From NCBI GenBank assembly GCA_025935445.1, contig JAICVG010000070.1, positions 1 through 6,311 of the forward strand: a stretch of DNA of 6,311 nt. Reading direction: 5' to 3'. Source of the stretch: Nitrososphaera sp. (GTDB lineage Archaea; Thermoproteota; Nitrososphaeria; Nitrososphaerales; Nitrososphaeraceae). A program made the position numbers and the translations under genes. Positions 1 to 5,495 of the stretch are shown piece by piece; position 1 is the stretch's first letter; each line of letters begins with the position of its first letter. The notes under the pieces are model-generated. The model saw only the letters and a program-made list of their open reading frames with translations, was not told the origin of the DNA and did not search any database.

Positions 1-713
1 ATTGCGGCAGCATATCTGAGTAGAAGGCTAACCTTTGCTGAATTGGCAAGTTTGACAAAGGGTATCCCTATGAGTGTGCTTATTGCCGCCATGCCCCCAA
101 TAGAACCTGCTCCAAAGATTGCTATATATGCCAACCCCAGAGGGATAGAATTGATTGTTGATAGTACAATAAGTAGCAACGCTCCACTTCCAGCCATCCC
201 ATGAACCATGCCAATGATTAGCGACTTGTGCCCATGTCTGTGTTCAGTATCATGAACATGTACATGCGAATGGACGACATTGCCACGATGTTGATGGATG
301 TGCTTGTGTGATGACTTTTGATGTCGCAGGCCTTTGAAGAATTTGCCAATGCTCCATCCCGTTATGGTAGTAATACCTAGGAAAAGGAGCATTATGCCTA
401 CACCAAATTCCAGCCTGCTGCTTACGGTCTCACTGATATTGACTGCAAGTAGCAATACCAAGAGCCCTGCAATAAAAAGCGATATGGTATGACCAAGCCC
501 CCATAGTGCACCAAGCATAGAAGCACGTTTGATGTTCTTGTGGCTTGATGCAACAACTGAAATTACCGCAGCGACATGATCGGCTTCGATCGAATGGCGC
601 AAGCCTGTTACAAGGCCAAGAAGAAGGATCCCTGTAGGAGCCGCTACGTTGATGTTGCTTTGCACAATATTAAAGAGAGGCTCAATTGCGGCATTGATCG
701 TGTCCAATATCAA
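1..713 (-). CDS. NicO/UreH-like nickel (cobalt) transporter, C-terminus cut by window edge
   Basis: Membrane protein expected to import nickel (possibly cobalt) across the cytoplasmic membrane, here plausibly for the urease active site. Reading the minus strand from 713 gives about 237 codons that stay open to the window edge. Visible family marks: the metal-binding signature HSIEADH at residues 40-46 (HX4DH type), the WGLGHTIS motif at 71-78, a histidine-rich cytoplasmic-type loop at about 131-162 with 12 His, and the later motif GMVHGMAGSGALLL at 168-181. Hydrophobic segments lie at about 26-38, 47-56, 66-92, 103-119 and 164-190. An in-frame TAA lies five codons upstream of the chosen start and no ATG precedes the first motif, so the start is TTG at 713 (or TTG at 707). 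AAAGG lies a little upstream as a weak ribosome site. It is divergent to the urea channel. HupN/NixA, RcnA and UreH proteins share these motifs, so metal and direction of transport are inferred. Confidence 0.87.
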   Translation of the reverse strand, partial: MILDTINAAIEPLFNIVQSNINVAAPTGILLLGLVTGLRHSIEADHVAAVISVVASSHKNIKRASMLGALWGLGHTISLFIAGLLVLLLAVNISETVSSRLEFGVGIMLLFLGITTITGWSIGKFFKGLRHQKSSHKHIHQHRGNVVHSHVHVHDTEHRHGHKSLIIGMVHGMAGSGALLLIVLSTINSIPLGLAYIAIFGAGSIGGMAAISTLIGIPFVKLANSAKVSLLLRYAAA

Positions 714-765
714 GCGTGAGTGCCTTTACTGGGATCTTTACATTAATCTTTGATGCCAACAAGTC

Positions 766-776
766 TTTTTAATAAG
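766..776 (-). promoter_or_regulatory. Possible TATA element for the nickel transporter gene
   Basis: Read on the minus strand this is CTTATTAAAAA, an AT-rich match to the archaeal TATA consensus. A start site about 25 bases downstream would give a leader of roughly 30 bases before the TTG start at 713. The match is only moderate and the region is AT-rich anyway. Confidence 0.3.
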
Positions 777-811
777 AAAAAATCAGGCACCACAAAAGAT
801 TGAAGGCATTA

Positions 812-827
812 TTGCCGACATCGGCTA
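812..827. promoter_or_regulatory. Candidate operator: inverted repeat GCCGA-CA-TCGGC
   Basis: The core GCCGACATCGGC (814-825) is an inverted repeat with 5-bp arms and a 2-bp centre, extended by a further T/A pair. It lies near the middle of the divergent intergenic region, about 20 bp upstream of the TATA-like box of the urea channel and about 40 bp upstream of that of the nickel transporter. Its core, read on the minus strand, is identical to the core of the palindrome upstream of ureA (2715-2726). A dimeric regulator bound here could control both transporter genes; this is inference, and the motif does not resemble the NikR or NrpR sites I know. Confidence 0.45.
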
Positions 828-845
828 ATTTTTGGCTTCCGGTTG

Positions 846-853
846 TTTATAAA
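846..853 (+). promoter_or_regulatory. TATA box of the urea channel gene
   Basis: TTTATAAA is a close match to the archaeal TATA consensus. A transcription start about 25 bases downstream (near 875-880) would leave a short leader of about 25-30 bases before the ATG at 904. No clear Shine-Dalgarno sequence precedes that ATG, which fits the short or absent leaders common in this group. Confidence 0.5.
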
Positions 854-903
854 TTGATATCTTGTACAAATGTTAAACTCTGCATTCACAAGACCCAGAA
901 TCA

Positions 904-2019
904 ATGGCTATTCCAACCTATTCCACTGGAGATCCAATTCTGGACTTCTTCTTTACACTCTTTAATGGTATTGCCGAGGTACCACTCTTTAGCTCCCCGA
1001 TAACAGGCATATTGATACTGGCAGGTGTCTTCATCGCATCAAGAAAGGCTGGCGCGATGATGGTACTTTCAGGCTTGATAGGCGCCGGGGTTGCTATTTT
1101 GGCTGGGGCTCCTTATGACTTGGTCACTTTCGGTCTGTTCGGTTACAACTCAATACTCACTGGAATGGCATTTTGGTCAGGGCCGTTTGTTAAGGCAAAT
1201 AGGGCCACTTTCTTTATCTCAGTGTTTGGGGCGGCTATAACTGCCTTCACCTGGATGGCATTCTCACACCTGATGGGGGACATGTTTGTTCTAGGTGGAC
1301 CAGCTGGAGGGTGGGCCATCCCAGGGTTTACCTCTTCCTTTATCTTCACGACATGGGCCTTGATGTTCGCATCCAAGAGGTTCGGACATGACATATGGCC
1401 AGCGCCTCCGCCGCCTCCTAAGGAGGAGCTAATATCCGCAAGTGGCAACCCCATGCAAGAAGGGGCATTTAAGTGGACTGCAAAGGAATTCATAATAGCG
1501 ACACTAAAAGGTGTCTCACAGGTCACTTTTGTAGAGAACTGGAAGACAGGTGTATTTTGGGTAGTGGGACTCACACTTGCATTTCAACTTCCACCAGTAA
1601 TAGCCGGGGTGCAGGAGGGAATACCATGGTGGACCAATGCATATACCGCAGGATGGAACGAAAACTCCCCGCTTTTCTTGGCAGGCTTGATGGCCCTTTT
1701 AGGTTCAGGCATTGGAGTAACAATGGCAATACTTACCAAATTGCCTACTGCAGAAATAAAATTGGGGCTGCATGGTTTCAATCAAGTGCTAGTCATGATA
1801 GCCCTGACAAGTTTTGTACCACTTACACCTCAGTCATTTATGATGGCTGTCTTTGCCACAATAGGCTGTTCATTTCTGATGCCTGCTCTGCAGAGGTTCT
1901 TCGGAACATGGGGACTGCCCGCTCTGACTGGTCCGTTCGTATTTACTGCTTGGGTATTTATGCTGGCAGCAGCTGGCTTTCAGAATATCCCTGCAGGAAT
2001 TGGCTGGTCGAGACCATAG
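904..2019 (+). CDS. UT-family urea transporter (urea channel)
   Basis: A 371-residue integral membrane protein expected to let urea pass down its gradient into the cell, feeding the urease encoded downstream. The family's internal duplication is visible: GLFGYNSILTG at 77-87 matches GLHGFNQVLVM at 288-298, and the P-x-x-T-x-x-F-x-x-T-x-W pattern near 140-151 recurs as LPALTGPFVFTAW at 338-350. Each half starts with a similar entry segment (GIAEV at 22-26, GVSQV at 203-207), followed by a hydrophobic helix (35-46 and 216-229). The halves are joined by a linker with a proline run, APPPPPP at 167-173. Length is slightly above the usual 330-340 for bacterial members. The ATG at 904 is chosen because the conserved region follows at once and a TATA box sits 50 bases upstream. 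It is divergent from the nickel transporter and in the same direction as ureABC. Substrate assignment rests on the family and on the neighbours; closely related amide transport is the only alternative. Confidence 0.92.
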   Translation: MAIPTYSTGDPILDFFFTLFNGIAEVPLFSSPITGILILAGVFIASRKAGAMMVLSGLIGAGVAILAGAPYDLVTFGLFGYNSILTGMAFWSGPFVKANRATFFISVFGAAITAFTWMAFSHLMGDMFVLGGPAGGWAIPGFTSSFIFTTWALMFASKRFGHDIWPAPPPPPKEELISASGNPMQEGAFKWTAKEFIIATLKGVSQVTFVENWKTGVFWVVGLTLAFQLPPVIAGVQEGIPWWTNAYTAGWNENSPLFLAGLMALLGSGIGVTMAILTKLPTAEIKLGLHGFNQVLVMIALTSFVPLTPQSFMMAVFATIGCSFLMPALQRFFGTWGLPALTGPFVFTAWVFMLAAAGFQNIPAGIGWSRP

Positions 2020-2040
2020 GCAGAACCACCACCCCTCCAT

Positions 2041-2050
2041 CCTTTTTATT
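2041..2050 (+). promoter_or_regulatory. T-rich element after the urea channel: possible terminator or TATA box
   Basis: CCTTTTTATT lies 22 bases after the channel's stop codon. A T5 run can end archaeal transcription, and the same AT-rich stretch is placed about 35 bases before the ATG at 2084, where a TATA box would give a very short leader. I cannot tell which role, if either, is real. Confidence 0.3.
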
Positions 2051-2083
2051 ATGATTCTGCAAGAGGAGGGCATATGCGGAGCC

Positions 2084-2668
2084 ATGGACCCAGGACTTTT
2101 TGATAAATTTCTAAAAGAGTCAAAGAAAAGACTGAATGACAAAAAGTCTGATTCAGAAAAGGTCCGAGTATTTATCGACTGGTGCATGAACAACAACTAC
2201 GAGGAGGTAATACTTAGAATCAGTTCTGAAGAGAAGGGCGGATGGGCAAGGAATTACTTTTTGGACTTTACTACAAACAGAATAATAGTCAGCAAGAAGA
2301 GTCTTTTGACAAAATTTGCAGATCTGGGCTATGTTGCCGGCTTAGCACCCTATCCATATCTTGTCCTCCTAAAGGACTCAAATCCTTCAACTGTACACTC
2401 GAAGGCAATATCAAGCCCTGAGGAGCTTTTAAAGCTACAGGGCTTCTCTATATGGTATTCAGACATTTCAGAGTTTGTACTTAGAAAAGGCATAGAGACG
2501 TTGGTAACCAATATGTTTGGTAGAGCCATAGTTTCAAACTTTCTTCATATCAAAACATCTTCTGGCAAAGAGTATGACTTTACTTTGCCAGTAAACAAGA
2601 ATGGTACCTATGAGCAGATACGTTTCTGGATAGGGGTAATCCTTCCATCTTTCTGCTCGCCATATTGA
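2084..2668 (+). CDS. Unrecognised soluble protein between urea channel and urease genes
   Basis: A 194-residue protein from ATG 2084; I do not recognise its family. The N-terminal third (about 1-45) is charged and helical-looking, with many Lys, Asp and Glu. The rest alternates short hydrophobic strands with turns, for example NYFLDFTTNRIIVSKKS at about 57-73 and a C-terminal run of strands ending in an amphipathic or hydrophobic segment, FWIGVILPSF. That arrangement is reminiscent of a small beta-barrel such as a bacterial PH-like domain, but this is only an impression. No signal peptide, metal-binding motif or catalytic motif is evident. GAGGAGGG at 2063-2070 precedes the start by 13 bases; in-frame ATGs at 2051 and 2000 are alternatives, but 2000 would overlap the channel gene. 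It follows the channel gene by 64 bp on the same strand, and codon use resembles its neighbours, so it is probably expressed. A link to urea use is suggested only by position. Confidence 0.72.
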   Translation: MDPGLFDKFLKESKKRLNDKKSDSEKVRVFIDWCMNNNYEEVILRISSEEKGGWARNYFLDFTTNRIIVSKKSLLTKFADLGYVAGLAPYPYLVLLKDSNPSTVHSKAISSPEELLKLQGFSIWYSDISEFVLRKGIETLVTNMFGRAIVSNFLHIKTSSGKEYDFTLPVNKNGTYEQIRFWIGVILPSFCSPY

Positions 2669-2711
2669 TAATGTCCATGCTGGAGATTAACCCCGTGATA
2701 GTGAGAGGACA

Positions 2712-2729
2712 TTTGCCGATGTCGGCAAA
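2712..2729. promoter_or_regulatory. Candidate operator: perfect 18-bp palindrome upstream of ureA
   Basis: TTTGCCGATGTCGGCAAA has perfect 8-bp arms around a TG centre. Its central 12 bases equal, on the opposite strand, the core of the inverted repeat at 814-825 in front of the transporter pair. It ends 98 bp before the ureA start and about 55-80 bp upstream of the TATA-like elements, a position more like an activator or upstream site than a blocking repressor. A role as a binding site for a nitrogen- or nickel-responsive regulator is inferred. Confidence 0.5.
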
Positions 2730-2806
2730 ATCACTCAAACCTTCAAGTAATCCAGTAATTCGCAGAATCAGAGAAAACTCACTATTGAAATAGTTCATTT
2801 TCTAAG

Positions 2807-2815
2807 TTTAAAATA
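2807..2815 (+). promoter_or_regulatory. TATA-like element of the ureABC operon
   Basis: TTTAAAATA is the best archaeal TATA match before ureA, but it implies a transcription start near 2835-2840, just inside the ATG at 2828 and before the in-frame ATG at 2858. A second AT-rich element, TATTGAAATA at 2783-2792, would give a start near 2814 and a 14-base leader to the ATG at 2828. The same 10-mer occurs at 5448-5457 upstream of the chaperonin gene. Which element is used decides the UreA start. Confidence 0.4.
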
Positions 2816-2827
2816 CTTCACTCAAGC

Positions 2828-3157
2828 ATGAAGTTAAAGAGGTATCATGCGAAATTGATGCTCGCACCAAGAGAAATGGAAAAAATGTATATCTGGACAG
2901 CAGCCCAGATCGCAGAAGCGCGAAAAAATCGGGGTGTAAAATTGAACTACCCCGAAACTGTGGCATACATAGCAAATTATGTAGTAGAAGGAGCCCGTGA
3001 AGGTAAAAGCGTTGCAGATCTAATGCAGTCTGCAAGGTCAGTCTTAAAAAAAGGAGATGTGATGGCTGGAGTCCCTGAGCTCATTCATACGGTTCAGGTA
3101 GAGGCCACATTTCCAGATGGAACCAAGCTGGTCACAGTGCATGATCCCGTCCAATAG
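2828..3157 (+). CDS. ureA: Urease gamma subunit
   Basis: Small structural subunit of urease, the cytoplasmic nickel enzyme that splits urea into ammonia and carbamate. The 109 residues match the family along their length: [12 protein letters not shown] at 12-23, [14 protein letters not shown] at 35-48, EGAREGK at 54-60, GVPELI at 81-86, and the C-terminal block [18 protein letters not shown] at 90-107. Bacterial UreA is usually about 100 residues and begins where M11 lies here (codon at 2858), so the first ten residues are either a genuine extension or upstream sequence; the promoter element at 2807-2815 would favour the shorter form, the one at 2783-2792 the longer. Its stop codon TAG directly abuts the start codon of ureB, so the two are almost certainly translated from one message. 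A palindromic candidate operator lies about 100 bp upstream. Confidence 0.96.
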   Translation: MKLKRYHAKLMLAPREMEKMYIWTAAQIAEARKNRGVKLNYPETVAYIANYVVEGAREGKSVADLMQSARSVLKKGDVMAGVPELIHTVQVEATFPDGTKLVTVHDPVQ

Positions 3158-3631
3158 GTGAACAATGTATATGGTAAAAAAGAAACAAGTTTTAAAAAAA
3201 AGAAAACAAAAACAACAACTAGCAGCCGAAGAAGCAGCACTACGAGGGAGGTTGGAAGAGCTTTGATTCCCGGCGAATATGTTCTATCCAAGGATCCTGT
3301 AATGTGTAATGAAAATAGAAAAACTATCAAGATAACTGTTCGCAATAGAGGAGATAGACCGTGCCAGATAGGATCACACACGCACTTTCTTGAAGTCAAT
3401 AGGGCTCTGGACTTTCCAAGGGAAAAGACATTTGGCTACAGACTAAATATTCCAGCAGGAACTTCAATTAGATTCGAGCCTGGAGACACCAAGGAGGTGG
3501 AACTCTGCGAAATAGGAGGCGCGAGGATTTGCTACGGGTTCAATGGTCTAGTCCAGGGCGGCCTTGATTCCAGCATAATGAGGAATGCTGCAATGGAAAA
3601 AGCCAAGAAACTTGGCTTCAGGGGAGCATAG
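3158..3631 (+). CDS. ureB: Urease beta subunit with basic N-terminal extension
   Basis: Second structural subunit of urease, packing with UreA and UreC in the trimeric complex. The family core begins at LIPGEYVLS (36-44) and continues through [16 protein letters not shown] (62-77), NRALDFPRE (81-89), [16 protein letters not shown] (95-110) and YGFNGLVQG (126-134). The start is GTG at 3158, placed immediately after the ureA TAG; no in-frame ATG precedes the core, and a TTG at codon 36 is the only obvious alternative. With the GTG start the protein has 157 residues, against about 100-110 in typical free-standing bacterial UreB. The extra length is a Lys/Arg/Ser/Thr-rich leader of about 35 residues, encoded by A-rich DNA, plus a C-terminal tail of about 20 residues (from 138) containing [12 protein letters not shown]. 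The leader looks disordered; its role is unknown. Confidence 0.94.
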   Translation: MNNVYGKKETSFKKKKTKTTTSSRRSSTTREVGRALIPGEYVLSKDPVMCNENRKTIKITVRNRGDRPCQIGSHTHFLEVNRALDFPREKTFGYRLNIPAGTSIRFEPGDTKEVELCEIGGARICYGFNGLVQGGLDSSIMRNAAMEKAKKLGFRGA

Positions 3632-3633
3632 GA

Positions 3634-3640
3634 GAGGAGG
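3634..3640 (+). promoter_or_regulatory. Strong Shine-Dalgarno sequence of ureC
   Basis: GAGGAGG follows the ureB stop codon and ends 11 bases before the TTG at 3652. It supports this non-ATG start, which also matches the expected N-terminus of UreC ([17 protein letters not shown]). Confidence 0.72.
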
Positions 3641-3651
3641 AAAGAAAGAAT

Positions 3652-5379
3652 TTGGTTCTCAAACTAACACGCAAACAATACACAGACCTATTTGGGCCCA
3701 CAACAGGAGATAAGGTCAGATTGGGAGATACGGATCTAATGGTTCAAATCGAAAAGGATCTGATAACCCCCGGAGACGAATGCGTCTTTGGAGGAGGAAA
3801 AACTCTCAGGGACGGCCTTGCACAGGCTTCTGGAATCACCAACAGCAATGGCGCGCTAGACTACTTGATAACAAATGCAGTGATACTAGATCCTATACTT
3901 GGCATAGTGAAGGCCGATATTGGCATCAAGGATGGCAAGATCGCAGGAATTGGAAAGGCAGGAAACCCTTACACGATGGACAAGGTCAATCACAAGATGG
4001 TTGTATCAGCCTGTACAGAAGCTACCGCAGGCGAACATACCATATGTACTCCGGGCCACTTCGATACGCACATACACATGATCTCTCCTCAACAATACGT
4101 AGACGGAATCAGCAACGGTATCTGTAACATGATCGGCGGAGGAACAGGACCTGCTGATGGAACAAACGCTACAACTTGCACACCTGGTGTATATAATATG
4201 AGCAGAATGCTCGAAGCTGTAGAAGATATTCCGATGAATTATGGATTCTTGGGGAAAGGAAATGATTCGCATCCAAATCTAGCTACCCAAATGGAACAGA
4301 TAGATGCAGGGGCATGCGGCCTGAAGGATCATGAAGACTGGGGTACTACAACGTCTGTTCTTGACGCATCTCTTCGAGCCTGTGACGCTACAGATACACA
4401 ATTGGCAATACATACGGACTCTATTAACGAATGTGCGTACGTGGAAGACACCATTAATGCGATAGACGGCAGGACGTTACACACATATCACACAGAGGGA
4501 GCTGGGGGAGGTCATGCGCCAGACATAATGAAGATTGCAGGAGAACATTTTGCATTGCCATCTTCAACAAACCCAACAAGACCTTACACAAAGAATACCC
4601 TGGCTGAACACTTGGACATGTTGATGTTCTGCCATCACCTAAATCCAGCAGTTGCAGAAGATGTGCATTTTGCAGAGTCCAGAATTAGAGGAGAAACGAT
4701 CGCAGCTGAGGATGTACTACATGATGAAGGCGTATTGAGCATGTATTCCTCCGATAGTCAGGCGATGGGGCGAATTGGCGAAGTTGTCATACGGGCATGG
4801 CAGACAGCAGACAAGATGAAGAAGATGAAAGGAAAGCTCCCACAAGACACTGAAGATAATGACAACTTTAGAGCACGCAGGTACATTGCAAAGACAACCA
4901 TAAACTGTGCTATAACACACGGTGTTTCAGACTACCTAGGATCTCTCGAAGTGGGCAAAAATGCAGATATTGTAATGTATCCGACGTCTTTCTTTGCTGC
5001 AAAGCCAAAGATGGTATTCAAAGGAGGATTCATTGCTTGGTCTATAATGGGAGACCCTAATGCTTCACTTCCAACACCTGAACCCGTTTTCTATAGACCA
5101 ATGTTCGGAGCATTGGGCAAAGCAGTCCATAAGACTTCATACACATTCATGTCTAAGCGTGGAATTGAGCTTGGAGTTCCACAGAAATTAGGGCTTGAGA
5201 AGGTAGTTCTTCCGGTAAAGAATTGTAGAAACATCAGTAAGAAGGACATGGTATGGAATGATGTAACCCCCAAGATCGACATAGACCCAGAAACCTATGA
5301 GGTAAAACTGGACGGCAAGATAGCTACAGTAGACCCCGCAAGCGAGCTAGCATTGGCACAAAGATACTTTATGGCATAA
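3652..5379 (+). CDS. ureC: Urease alpha (catalytic) subunit
   Basis: Catalytic subunit of urease, carrying the two-nickel centre that hydrolyses urea in the cytoplasm. The 575 residues are near the usual 567-572. All key positions are present, numbered here: His140 and His142 in DTHIH, the lysine expected to be carbamylated (Lys225) and His227 in GLKDHEDWG, His254 in AIHTDS, His280 in [14 protein letters not shown], the mobile-flap Cys327 with catalytic His328 in MFCHHLNP, Arg344 in ESRIR, and Asp368 in SSDSQAMGR. From Lys225 on these sit exactly eight residues after their Klebsiella equivalents, so the enzyme should be active. The residue between Lys225 and His227 is Asp where many ureases have Ile or another hydrophobic residue. 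The start is TTG at 3652, supported by GAGGAGG upstream. It is the last gene of the ureABC operon; a hairpin and T-tract follow. Maturation will need UreD/E/F/G, not encoded here. Confidence 0.98.
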   Translation: MVLKLTRKQYTDLFGPTTGDKVRLGDTDLMVQIEKDLITPGDECVFGGGKTLRDGLAQASGITNSNGALDYLITNAVILDPILGIVKADIGIKDGKIAGIGKAGNPYTMDKVNHKMVVSACTEATAGEHTICTPGHFDTHIHMISPQQYVDGISNGICNMIGGGTGPADGTNATTCTPGVYNMSRMLEAVEDIPMNYGFLGKGNDSHPNLATQMEQIDAGACGLKDHEDWGTTTSVLDASLRACDATDTQLAIHTDSINECAYVEDTINAIDGRTLHTYHTEGAGGGHAPDIMKIAGEHFALPSSTNPTRPYTKNTLAEHLDMLMFCHHLNPAVAEDVHFAESRIRGETIAAEDVLHDEGVLSMYSSDSQAMGRIGEVVIRAWQTADKMKKMKGKLPQDTEDNDNFRARRYIAKTTINCAITHGVSDYLGSLEVGKNADIVMYPTSFFAAKPKMVFKGGFIAWSIMGDPNASLPTPEPVFYRPMFGALGKAVHKTSYTFMSKRGIELGVPQKLGLEKVVLPVKNCRNISKKDMVWNDVTPKIDIDPETYEVKLDGKIATVDPASELALAQRYFMA

Positions 5380-5392
5380 CTATTAGGGCAAC

Positions 5393-5449
5393 GCAAGCAG
5401 GCTTGTTGTTGTTTAGCTTGCACGCAGCTTTCCCTTCTTTCTTTTTTTA
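5393..5449 (+). terminator. Hairpin and T-tract terminator of ureABC
   Basis: GCAAGC at 5393-5398 can pair with GCTTGC at 5416-5421; a competing small hairpin pairs CAAGC (5394-5398) with GCTTG (5401-5405). A pyrimidine-rich tract follows, ending in seven T at 5442-5448. Archaeal termination needs mainly the T-tract, so the end of the operon transcript is expected near 5440-5450. The exact structure is inferred. Confidence 0.55.
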
Positions 5450-5464
5450 TTGAAATATCTATAT
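5448..5464 (+). promoter_or_regulatory. AT-rich promoter region of the chaperonin gene
   Basis: TATTGAAATA (5448-5457) runs into TCTATATC, both TATA-like and 32-48 bases before the ATG at 5496. Either gives a short leader of under about 20 bases. No Shine-Dalgarno sequence is seen; the leader is pyrimidine-rich. It partly overlaps the upstream terminator. Confidence 0.4.
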
Positions 5465-5495
5465 CTTTATCTTCATCTCTTTTGCTCTTCTACTC

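Noticed and set aside
971..977. TTGCCGA half-site of the candidate operator inside the urea channel gene.
   Set aside because: Only one arm is present with no matching right arm, within coding sequence; expected by chance.
1415..1427. CCTCCTAAGGAGG dyad with an internal ribosome-site-like GGAGG.
   Set aside because: It falls in the proline-run linker of the urea channel and is explained by Pro-Pro-Lys-Glu-Glu codons; no suitable start codon follows at the right distance.
1143..1574. A 143-codon open frame on the minus strand inside the urea channel gene.
   Set aside because: It is opposite a clear membrane protein gene and its product has no recognisable family features; it is an antisense shadow.
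2671..2793. A 40-codon open frame (MSMLEINPV...) directly after the unrecognised gene, with a hydrophobic in-frame stretch just upstream that could suggest a frameshifted C-terminus.
   Set aside because: It contains the perfect palindrome and the promoter elements of ureA, has no ribosome site of its own and no recognisable family; the upstream frame gives a plausible natural end. Comparison with relatives would be needed to claim a frameshift.
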